From an uncultured Chlorobiota bacterium (GTDB taxonomy: Bacteria > Bacteroidota > Bacteroidia > Bacteroidales > JAADGE01), in NCBI GenBank assembly GCA_947311125.1, contig CAMZKI010000143.1, positions 1 to 11,331 on the forward strand: 11,331 nt of DNA. Reading direction: 5' to 3'. The notes beneath the pieces were generated by a model that was not told the DNA's origin, ran no database searches, and saw only the letters and a program-made list of their open reading frames with translations. Positions 1 to 5,832 of this stretch are shown piece by piece (the first letter of the stretch is position 1; every line of letters starts with the position of its first letter). The position numbers were made by a program, and so were the translations under genes.

Positions 1-56
1 ATTAATGCCTCTTTGTTTTTAGAATCAAGCAGGTCGAATTTTTTTTTATTTATCAT
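1..56 (-). CDS. 5' end of an unidentified minus-strand gene (partial)
   Basis: Reading leftwards from an ATG at 56, 18 codons stay open to the edge of the window and give MINKKKFDLLDSKNKEAL, a lysine-rich hydrophilic start typical of a cytoplasmic protein. There is no signal peptide. A promoter-like TATTTTTG lies 20 bp upstream of the ATG, which supports a real start. Codons 4 to 6 form a run of nine A. The piece is too short to assign a family, and it may be a chance open stretch. Confidence 0.4.
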   Translation of the reverse strand, partial: MINKKKFDLLDSKNKEAL

Positions 57-76
57 TGATTTTTTTTTTAATGTTT

Positions 77-84
77 CAAAAATA
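77..84 (-). promoter_or_regulatory. candidate Bacteroidota -7 promoter element
   Basis: On the minus strand this reads TATTTTTG, an exact match to the TAnnTTTG -7 consensus known from Bacteroidota. Its distance to the ATG at 56 would allow a short leader of roughly 12 to 15 bases. No convincing TTTG -33 element sits about 19 bp upstream, and the region is T-rich, so a chance match is possible. Confidence 0.35.
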
Positions 85-91
85 TAAAAAA

Positions 92-105
92 CCGGTAAAA
101 ACCGG
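92..105. other. short GC hairpin CCGGT-AAAA-ACCGG
   Basis: A perfect 5-bp inverted repeat with a 4-base loop stands out in an otherwise nearly GC-free spacer. On the minus strand the stem is followed by six T, so it looks like a small intrinsic terminator in that direction, but no minus-strand gene lies upstream for it to end. It sits immediately upstream of the candidate minus-strand -7 element, so it could instead be a regulator site. Confidence 0.3.
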
Positions 106-237
106 AAATAAGACGGTTTATTTTAAAAAGTAATTTTAATTAAATAAGAAAATATTTAAATTTTTGTATTCGTTTGCAGAAGTTATTTATCCTGTTTAAT
201 TTTACTTTTATTTCTTCTTAACATAATTTCTTTCAGT

Positions 238-810
238 ATGAAAAAGTCTGCCGTGCTTCTTGGTTTAGTTTTACTCAGTTTAGCATTTGTGTCTTTCTCT
301 AAAGCACAAAGAGTAAATATAAAAAAGAGTACATTGTATACTTTTTCTGACTTTCCCGCACCCGAAAAAGGTTGTTTAACCTGCCACAAAGAACACGTTT
401 GGTGTGAATGACGGCAAATATATGAAAGGATATGAAACAGACAGATATGCCGATTTAAGGAATGCACAAGGCGAAAATATCAGCAATCGTTCGACACCGC
501 AGTTTTCAAAAATAGAAGATTTGCCTATGGATTTGTCGGCGCCTTTATCGCAGGAACAAAGAGAACACATGGAAAGAGTCGGAGCTTGTATTGCCTGCCA
601 TAAAGACATTCCGGACGATAATTTGTTGATGCGTGCAATAACTTCTGCCGGGATATGCTCGGTATGCCGCCGCACAGCGATAAAGAACATGCTGATTTAT
701 TAAATAATGATATTAACTTTGCGGCAAGTGTTAAGGTGTTTGCACCGATATTGTTGTTTTTTATTGCCTTAATTTGGTTTTTCAGAAGAAGAAAAAAAAG
801 AAAACATTAA
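238..810 (+). pseudogene. frameshifted multiheme c-type cytochrome with C-terminal membrane anchor
   Basis: Three consecutive pieces look like one protein. Piece 1 (ATG 238 to TGA 409-411, 57 codons) has a Sec signal peptide, MKKSAVLLGLVLLSLAFVSF, then a CLTCH heme-binding motif at residues 46-50. Piece 2, in the +1 frame (open from 380 to 703), has a second heme motif, CIACH, at 587-601 followed by KDIPDD. Piece 3 returns to the first frame (open from 622, useful from about 655) and carries a histidine-rich stretch, PHSDKEH, and a hydrophobic segment ending in an arginine/lysine cluster, i.e. a membrane anchor with a cytoplasmic tail, stopping at 808-810. CxxCH motifs covalently bind heme in periplasmic electron carriers. 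The layout recalls the multiheme cytochromes of the octaheme tetrathionate reductase/hydroxylamine oxidoreductase type, but with only two CxxCH left the central part may also be deleted. Decay and assembly error cannot be told apart here; the family assignment is tentative. Confidence 0.6.
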
Positions 811-814
811 TTTT

Positions 815-2056
815 ATGAAAAAAATATTCTTAATCCTTGCTTTATTTATTGTTGCAAGTTGCAGCTCCGAAAACGATAATTCTAAGTCGAAAAAAATAAA
901 AAAGATAAAAAAAACGGAAATCGTTTCGGGAAACTTTGAAGTTTTGCAAAGCAAAAATACCGAAAAAGCAAAAGAAACATTAATTGTTGTTATTGACCCG
1001 CACGGAGACGGTAAACTTGCTGTTTCAAAGTTTAAAGAAATTTCGGAAAATTTTGATTGCACAATCATCGGATTGAATGATGTTGAAAATAATCAGCCGG
1101 ACTATATGCAAAATATTGAAAATGACATATATTCGGCAAAAAGAAAGTTAAATTTAACGCTGAAGCAAATTTATATTGCCGGATTTTCCGGCGGAGCAAG
1201 AATGGCTTTTCAATATGCACTTTCGCATATAACAAACGGGGTTTTGATGTGCGGGGCAGGTGTAAATATGCAAAAAGTGTCAAATCTGAATTTTCCTTTG
1301 GCAATGATAATCGGGACAAAAGATTTTAATTTTGTCGGACAGTATTATTCGCCTTTTTCTCCTGTCGTGAAAAATAAAAATGTTTTGACGCTTGTTTTTG
1401 ACGGCATTCACGAATGGCCTCCGGAAAATGATATTTTAACGGCAGAGACTTTTTTATTCAAGAAAATCGGAATTCAATCCGGATTAAATAAAAATTTCAT
1501 TAAAGAAGGTGATAAATTTTTAAAAGAAAAAGATTATTTTAAAGCATTTAAAAAATATGAGCTTGCTTATAAAAGAGGTATTCCCGAAAGCGAAAATAAA
1601 TTAAATAAACTTTTGAACGATAAAGATTTTAAAATGTTTGTGAAACAATACGAAGCATCTCTGCAAAAAGAAATTGACCGGAATAATCTTTATATTCAGT
1701 ATCTTAACAGCAAAGATTTAAACTATTGGCATAATGAAGTTCTTAATATTACCAAATTAATGAAATCAAAAAATCGTTTTGAAGCAGAAAGTTATGCCCG
1801 TACAAAAGCGTATCTTGGTATTGCGATGTATTCGTTCGTTAATAAGGAAATTACAAATCCGTGGAGTAAAAATATTGATAAATACTTGAAAATATACGAA
1901 TATCTCGAACCCGAAAATCCGGATATGTGGTTTTTTGCTTCGGTAAGAGAAAAACAAAAAAACAATTCCGCTTTAAGCGAAAAATACCTGAAACGTGCCT
2001 TTGCTTTCGGATTTAAAGACACTTTAAAAGCAGAAAAATACGAATTGACAGAGTGA
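815..2056 (+). CDS. lipoprotein with alpha/beta-hydrolase (esterase-like) domain and TPR-like C-terminus
   Basis: The 413-residue product starts with a lipoprotein signal peptide ending in IVASC, so Cys16 is the likely lipidated residue; Ser at +2 fits export towards the outer membrane. After a lysine-rich linker (about 21-35), residues 50-220 look like an alpha/beta-hydrolase fold: strand LIVVIDPHG at 56-64, nucleophile elbow GFSGG with Ser125, probable acid Asp170 in GTKD, and probable base His199 in GIHEWP. The set resembles dienelactone hydrolase/PHB-depolymerase-type esterases; the substrate is unknown. Residues from about 228 to the end are helical, with one TPR-like unit at about 228-261 and another near 350-400. 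The ATG lies 4 bases after the cytochrome remnant's stop, suggesting shared transcription. No Shine-Dalgarno is seen. The catalytic reading is fairly secure, the TPR reading moderate. Confidence 0.85.
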   Translation: MKKIFLILALFIVASCSSENDNSKSKKIKKIKKTEIVSGNFEVLQSKNTEKAKETLIVVIDPHGDGKLAVSKFKEISENFDCTIIGLNDVENNQPDYMQNIENDIYSAKRKLNLTLKQIYIAGFSGGARMAFQYALSHITNGVLMCGAGVNMQKVSNLNFPLAMIIGTKDFNFVGQYYSPFSPVVKNKNVLTLVFDGIHEWPPENDILTAETFLFKKIGIQSGLNKNFIKEGDKFLKEKDYFKAFKKYELAYKRGIPESENKLNKLLNDKDFKMFVKQYEASLQKEIDRNNLYIQYLNSKDLNYWHNEVLNITKLMKSKNRFEAESYARTKAYLGIAMYSFVNKEITNPWSKNIDKYLKIYEYLEPENPDMWFFASVREKQKNNSALSEKYLKRAFAFGFKDTLKAEKYELTE

Positions 2057-2115
2057 ATGTTATACAAATGTCGGGGTGTAGAGACTGTCTTGTAAAAACA
2101 TTTTAAAATCACAGT

Positions 2116-3243
2116 ATGTCAAGTATTTATATACATATTCCTTTTTGTGCCAAAAAGTGCTTTTACTGTGATTTTTTTACATCTTTATCTTTGCAAAACA
2201 AAGAAGAATATCTTAAGGTAATAAAAGAAGAACTGCTTTTAAGAAAAAACTATCTTGAAAACAAAAAAGTCAAAACTATATACATAGGAGGCGGAACGCC
2301 TTCGCTGCTCAGCGAAAAAGAACTTAATGATATTTTCCGGCAAATTTATAAAATATTTAATGTTTTTGATAAGGCAGAAATTACATTAGAAGCAAACCCT
2401 GATGATTTAGATAAAGAATACTTAAGAAAACTGAGAAAAACTCCGATAAACCGTTTGAGTATAGGCATACAGTCTTTTTTTGGCGAAGACTTGCGGCTTA
2501 TGAACCGAAGACACAATGCCGAACAAGGAATATATGCCGTTAAAAGAGCACAGGATTCGGGATTTTTTAACATAAGCGGTGATTTAATTTACGGCTTGCC
2601 CGGAATGACTTCCAAAAAATGGATAAAAAATCTTAATATTTTTTTCGACCTGAAAATTCAGCACCTTTCGGCATATCATATTACATACGAGCCGAACACG
2701 GTTTTTTATAAAAAACGTAATTCCGGAAAATTAAAAGAAATTCCCGAAGAAGAAAGTATAAGCCAGTTTAAAATATTAAAAAATATGGCAGGGAAAAATA
2801 ATATGATTCACTATGAGACATCAAACTTCGGGAAAAAAGGCTTTTTTTCAAAACATAACACAGCCTACTGGAAGCAAAAGCATTATCTCGGAATAGGAAC
2901 CGGGGCTCATTCTTATAACGGAGAATCAAGACAATTTAACATAAAAAATATAGGAGAGTATATCAAAAAGGTAAAAAAAAGAAGCGGTTTCTTTGAAAAA
3001 GAAATATTATCTGATGCCGATAAATATAATGACTATATAATTACAACTCTGCGGACTATGTGGGGGGCGGATATATCTTATATTGCCGAAAGCACCGGAG
3101 AAAAATTTGTGAAATTCATATCGGACAGGGCAAAAAAACATATAGACAGCGGCAACTTGGCATATAAAAAAAACACGCTATACATAACCGAAAAAGGGAA
3201 ATTTATCGAAGATTATATCCTTGAAGACTTGTTTTATTTTTGA
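2116..3243 (+). CDS. hemW: HemW-like radical SAM heme chaperone (formerly coproporphyrinogen III oxidase-like)
   Basis: The 375-residue protein matches the HemW pattern along its whole length and is close to the usual size of about 380. It opens with IYIHIPFC and the radical SAM cluster motif CAKKCFYC (Cys11, Cys15, Cys18), followed by Asp-Phe rather than the fourth cysteine of true HemN. GGGTPS at 58-63 and EANP at 92-95 belong to the SAM-binding barrel, as do IGIQSF near 116-121 and YGLPG near 159-163. The HNxxYW motif (247-252), associated with heme binding in HemW, is intact, followed by GIGTGAHSY. HemW binds heme and is thought to deliver it to respiratory enzymes. The ATG at 2116 starts exactly at the family N-terminus. 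A 59-bp gap separates it from the lipoprotein gene, and its stop overlaps the convergent gene by 10 bp. Confidence 0.95.
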   Translation: MSSIYIHIPFCAKKCFYCDFFTSLSLQNKEEYLKVIKEELLLRKNYLENKKVKTIYIGGGTPSLLSEKELNDIFRQIYKIFNVFDKAEITLEANPDDLDKEYLRKLRKTPINRLSIGIQSFFGEDLRLMNRRHNAEQGIYAVKRAQDSGFFNISGDLIYGLPGMTSKKWIKNLNIFFDLKIQHLSAYHITYEPNTVFYKKRNSGKLKEIPEEESISQFKILKNMAGKNNMIHYETSNFGKKGFFSKHNTAYWKQKHYLGIGTGAHSYNGESRQFNIKNIGEYIKKVKKRSGFFEKEILSDADKYNDYIITTLRTMWGADISYIAESTGEKFVKFISDRAKKHIDSGNLAYKKNTLYITEKGKFIEDYILEDLFYF

Positions 3244-3878
3244 TTTTTATTCAGTGATACTATTAAGTTGTTATGCAGTTCATTAACTATTTTTCTGTGA
3301 AATATCGGATAAATTCTTTTGTCTCTTAATTTAGAATTACTTTTATAAAAAGTTTTATGTTCAATTTTTGTATATCCGTTTTTGGTTTTGTATAGAAAAA
3401 CTCTTTGAGAACCTTCGGAGATACCTTTGTTTATATAACAAAACTGTATCATTTTCTTCTCATCGTCCACTTTTGTAACTTCATAGGCAACAATAAGTTT
3501 TTTAAGACCGCCGAGAAGATTAAGACGTATAAAATACACCTGACCTTCACAAATTCCCTCATAATCATCGTTGACATAATAAATTTTATGCTTATTTTTT
3601 GAATAAACAAATCCTAAGTTCACTAAGTTTCCGCTGTATGTATCCTTAAGGCTTATGGTTTTATATTTATTCCACACAGTATTAATATTTTCCTTTACGA
3701 TAAATGAATCTTCCTGAGAATAATATAAATCAGAATCCGTCTTGCTGTAACAATCCGGATAAAGGTCGTCTAAATTTGTTATATTCTCAAGGTATTTATT
3801 GTGAATAAATTTATATTTGTGCCTTAGCGGTATTTTTTTCGGATTAATACTCTCAACAGAGCATTGAGCAAGAATCAC
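3234..3878 (-). CDS. exported protein of unknown function, possibly DUF1990/SRPBCC-like
   Basis: The longest conventional frame starts at GTG 3878 and codes for 214 residues, but this start cuts into a signal peptide. Codons continue open upstream to a TGA at 3939-3941 and spell a membrane-type stretch, LKKYFITFLFLLPFSFVILA, before QCSVE. An ATG at 3942 is one base out of frame with it (see findings). The mature part has GICEGQVYFIRLNLLGGLKK at about residues 107-126, a region rich in beta strands, and ends with YPIFHRKIVNELHNNL. This general pattern recalls DUF1990 or other SRPBCC-type ligand-binding proteins, but the resemblance is weak and no catalytic motif is evident. It was probably secreted to the periplasm. 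The Gln before Cys makes a lipobox unlikely, so signal peptidase I cleavage after ILA is my guess. Confidence 0.65.
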   Translation of the reverse strand: MILAQCSVESINPKKIPLRHKYKFIHNKYLENITNLDDLYPDCYSKTDSDLYYSQEDSFIVKENINTVWNKYKTISLKDTYSGNLVNLGFVYSKNKHKIYYVNDDYEGICEGQVYFIRLNLLGGLKKLIVAYEVTKVDDEKKMIQFCYINKGISEGSQRVFLYKTKNGYTKIEHKTFYKSNSKLRDKRIYPIFHRKIVNELHNNLIVSLNKNQK

Positions 3879-3944
3879 AAAAGAAAAAGGAAGCAGAAAA
3901 AGAAACGTGATAAAATATTTTTTTAAAATTAAAAAACTTCATAG

Positions 3945-3952
3945 CAAAACTA
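3945..3952 (-). promoter_or_regulatory. candidate -7 element for the minus-strand exported protein
   Basis: The minus strand reads TAGTTTTG, matching TAnnTTTG. It ends only two bases before the ATG at 3942, so transcription from it would give a leaderless or nearly leaderless message, or an initiation codon further in. On the plus strand a weaker relative, TAAATTTA at 3964-3971, lies 13 bp before the ATG at 3985 and could serve the divergent methyltransferase gene. Both calls rest on short AT-rich motifs. Confidence 0.25.
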
Positions 3953-3984
3953 AAACCAAGACGTAAATTTATAAAAAATAAATA

Positions 3985-4518
3985 ATGATAACAGGATTTT
4001 TTGATATATCACCGGGAATTTACAATCTTTGGATATTATCGGCAATATTTCTTGTAATAAGTACGGGAATTATACTTTTGTTTCCGAAGCATAACATCAA
4101 AAAATTTACTGAAGTTCCGGATATAGGAATAAAAACCAAGCTGAACAAATTTTCATATTACTTAATTCTTTTCATATCGGTTTTTATTCCGATAAAACAA
4201 AACACCCTCTGGTTTTATTTCGGCAGCATTATTTTTTTGGCAGGAATAGTTTTATATACGGTATCAATGTTTTATTTTGCAATATCTGAATATAATTTAC
4301 CGGTAACACAAGGCATTTATAAAATTTTCAGACATCCGGTTTATATATCTTTTTTTCTGATTACAGCGGGAATGATAATAGCAGGAACCTCCGGATTTTT
4401 ATTAATTGTTACTATTTTGCATTTTTACACCCTGATTTTTATAATTAAAGAAGAAGAAAAAGAATGTGAGAAAAAATACGGAAATTTGTATATCGAATAT
4501 AAACAAAAAACATTTTAA
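3985..4518 (+). CDS. membrane methyltransferase of the isoprenylcysteine/phospholipid methyltransferase (ICMT/PEMT) type
   Basis: This 177-residue protein is almost entirely membrane-embedded, with hydrophobic segments near 15-33, 57-72, 78-98 and a C-terminal pair within 120-154. The family signature is at the end: GIYKIFRHPVYISF (110-123), carrying the RHPxY motif that contacts S-adenosylmethionine, then a helical hairpin and KEEEKECEKKYGNLYIEYKQ (155-174), whose acidic pair and YGxxYxxY are typical. Bacterial relatives methylate lipids or small thiol or carboxyl substrates at the membrane; the substrate here cannot be told. The length is normal for bacterial members. It starts 20 bp ahead of the dehydrogenase gene and leads a tight three-gene set (methyltransferase, dehydrogenase, acetyltransferase) that is likely co-transcribed. 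Confidence 0.85.
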   Translation: MITGFFDISPGIYNLWILSAIFLVISTGIILLFPKHNIKKFTEVPDIGIKTKLNKFSYYLILFISVFIPIKQNTLWFYFGSIIFLAGIVLYTVSMFYFAISEYNLPVTQGIYKIFRHPVYISFFLITAGMIIAGTSGFLLIVTILHFYTLIFIIKEEEKECEKKYGNLYIEYKQKTF

Positions 4519-4538
4519 TATATCCTAAAAAAGAAGAT

Positions 4539-5345
4539 ATGGATTTAAAAAACAAAACAGTTTTAATTACCGGAGCTACCGACGGCATAGGAAAAGAAAC
4601 AGCAAAAGAAACAGCAAAAAGAGGAGCAACGGTTATTATTCACGGGAGAGATGAAAACAGAATTTTTCAAACGATTAGGGAGGTTAAAGAAATAAGTGAA
4701 AATGTATTCGGCGTTAAGGCTGATTTTTCAGACATGAATCAAGTTGCAGAAGCTGCAAAAGACATAAATGATAATTTTGAAAAAATTGATATAATTTTTA
4801 ACAATGCCGCAGAATTTTTGCACGAAAGAATAATCACAAAAAACGGTTTTGAAAGAACATTTCAGGTAAACTATCTTGCACACGTTTTGCTTACGGAAAA
4901 GCTTATTTCAAAAATAAAAGACATTGACGGTTCGAGAATATTAAACATTACGTCAATGATACACTCTTCAACGGCAGATTTTGAAAATTTGCAAGGAGAA
5001 AAAAGCTATTCCGGAGCAGAAGCATATTCTGTGACAAAACTCCTGAATATTTTACACACATATAAGCTAGCACGAAAATATGAAAAAAATAAAGTATGTA
5101 TAAACTGTCTGCATCCCGGCGTAATAGAAACAAAATTGCTGAATGCAGCCTGGAAAGGAGGAATGCCGGTAAGCGAAGGAGCCGCAAATATGATTTATGC
5201 TGCCGAAAGCGAAGCAATAAGCGGCGTTTCCGGGTTATACCTCGAAAACAGGAGACCGATGCAAAGTAATCCTGTTTCTTATAATACTGAAATTCAGGAT
5301 AAATTATATGACATAAGTTTAAAAATGCTTAAATCATACTTGTAA
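4539..5345 (+). CDS. classical short-chain dehydrogenase/reductase (SDR)
   Basis: All hallmarks of a classical SDR are visible in 268 residues: the cofactor loop TGATDGIG (11-18), Arg37 in HGRDENR, which favours NADP(H), NNAA (88-91), the helix-4 Asn111 in VNYLAH, catalytic Ser139 in NITSM, and YSVTK with Tyr163 and Lys167, followed by HPGVIET (192-198). The wide substrate pocket and the sequence style resemble retinol-dehydrogenase-like SDRs, which oxidise or reduce diverse alcohols and ketones, so the real substrate is open. No signal peptide, hence cytoplasmic. The stop is 2 bp ahead of the acetyltransferase ATG and 20 bp follow the methyltransferase, pointing to one transcript. Residues 19-26 are KETAKETA, encoded by a perfect 12-bp tandem repeat (4593-4616) that does not change the normal spacing of the domain. 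Confidence 0.95.
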   Translation: MDLKNKTVLITGATDGIGKETAKETAKRGATVIIHGRDENRIFQTIREVKEISENVFGVKADFSDMNQVAEAAKDINDNFEKIDIIFNNAAEFLHERIITKNGFERTFQVNYLAHVLLTEKLISKIKDIDGSRILNITSMIHSSTADFENLQGEKSYSGAEAYSVTKLLNILHTYKLARKYEKNKVCINCLHPGVIETKLLNAAWKGGMPVSEGAANMIYAAESEAISGVSGLYLENRRPMQSNPVSYNTEIQDKLYDISLKMLKSYL

Positions 5346-5347
5346 TA

Positions 5348-5716
5348 ATGAACCTGAAAGTTGAAAAGTTTTCATACAAAAACAAAGAACTACTGAAAGA
5401 AGCCTTTAAAATCCGAAAAGAGGTTTTTACAGAGGAGCAAAATACAGAGGAAAAAGAAGAGTTTGACGGGTTAGACACGGACGCAACACATTTTCTAATA
5501 TTTTCAGACGGAAAGCCCGTCGGAACATCAAGAGTAAGAATGACGAATGAAGGGGCTAAAATTGAACGCTTTGCCGTATACAAAAAATTCAGAGGCAAAT
5601 ATATAGGAGCAAAACTGTTTGAAGAAATAATGCAGGCTATTTTACCGTTAAATCAAAAAATATATTTAAATTCACAAGTTCAGGCAATGAAATTTTACGA
5701 AAACTTCGGATTTTAA
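5348..5716 (+). CDS. GNAT N-acetyltransferase (ElaA/YjcF-like), truncated by an early stop
   Basis: The N-terminal part is characteristic: IRKEVFTEEQ (22-31), EFDGLDTDATHFL (38-50), PVGTSRVR (57-64), then ERFAVYKKFRGKYIGAKLFE (73-92), which is the acetyl-CoA binding motif A. Two oddities are visible. The glycine expected in the R/QxxGxG/A loop is Tyr85 (RGKYIG). The frame stops at TAA 5714-5716 directly after FYENFGF, where family members normally continue for about 20 more residues; those residues are still encoded after the stop (5717-5785). Such proteins transfer acetyl from acetyl-CoA to an amine; the substrate is unknown. The ATG follows the SDR stop by 2 bp. I regard it as a probable pseudogene or sequence error, though a shortened protein could still be made. 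Confidence 0.8.
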   Translation: MNLKVEKFSYKNKELLKEAFKIRKEVFTEEQNTEEKEEFDGLDTDATHFLIFSDGKPVGTSRVRMTNEGAKIERFAVYKKFRGKYIGAKLFEEIMQAILPLNQKIYLNSQVQAMKFYENFGF

Positions 5717-5785
5717 AAAACAGGAAAATTGTTTTACGAAGCAAATATAAAACATTATAAAATGATATATTCCGAGAAACGGTAA
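5717..5785 (+). pseudogene. orphaned C-terminal codons of the GNAT gene
   Basis: Directly in frame behind the TAA at 5714-5716, 22 codons read KTGKLFYEANIKHYKMIYSE plus Lys-Arg before the next TAA at 5783-5785. This matches the usual C-terminal strand pair of ElaA/YjcF-like acetyltransferases (xFYExxIxHxxM pattern). Since the frame is unchanged, a single substitution, for example AAA, GAA or CAA to TAA, explains the break. Confidence 0.7.
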
Positions 5786-5832
5786 AAATTTTTAATTACA
5801 AACAGCTGTTATTTTAAATTAACCCGAAAAGA

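Noticed and set aside
183..467. Minus-strand open frame of 94 codons over the cytochrome remnant.
   Set aside because: It is antisense to the signal peptide and heme-motif codons, has no family features and starts at no sensible control region.
404..703. The middle cytochrome piece as an independent small c-type cytochrome of 99 residues.
   Set aside because: It has no signal peptide, which a c-type cytochrome needs for heme attachment, starts only at a GTG just where the signal-peptide frame ends, and its last residues are frameshifted antifamily sequence.
2057..2095. A 12-codon open frame in the spacer before hemW.
   Set aside because: Too short, no initiation signal, and no resemblance to a leader peptide.
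4593..4616. Perfect 12-bp tandem repeat in the dehydrogenase gene, as a possible recent duplication.
   Set aside because: The spacing from the TGxxxGIG loop to the following strand is exactly that of normal SDRs, so nothing was inserted; it is a short low-complexity coincidence.
5714..5716. UAA reassigned to an amino acid, judged from the in-frame TAA in the acetyltransferase.
   Set aside because: Most other genes in the window end naturally at TAA at the expected family length, so the code is standard.
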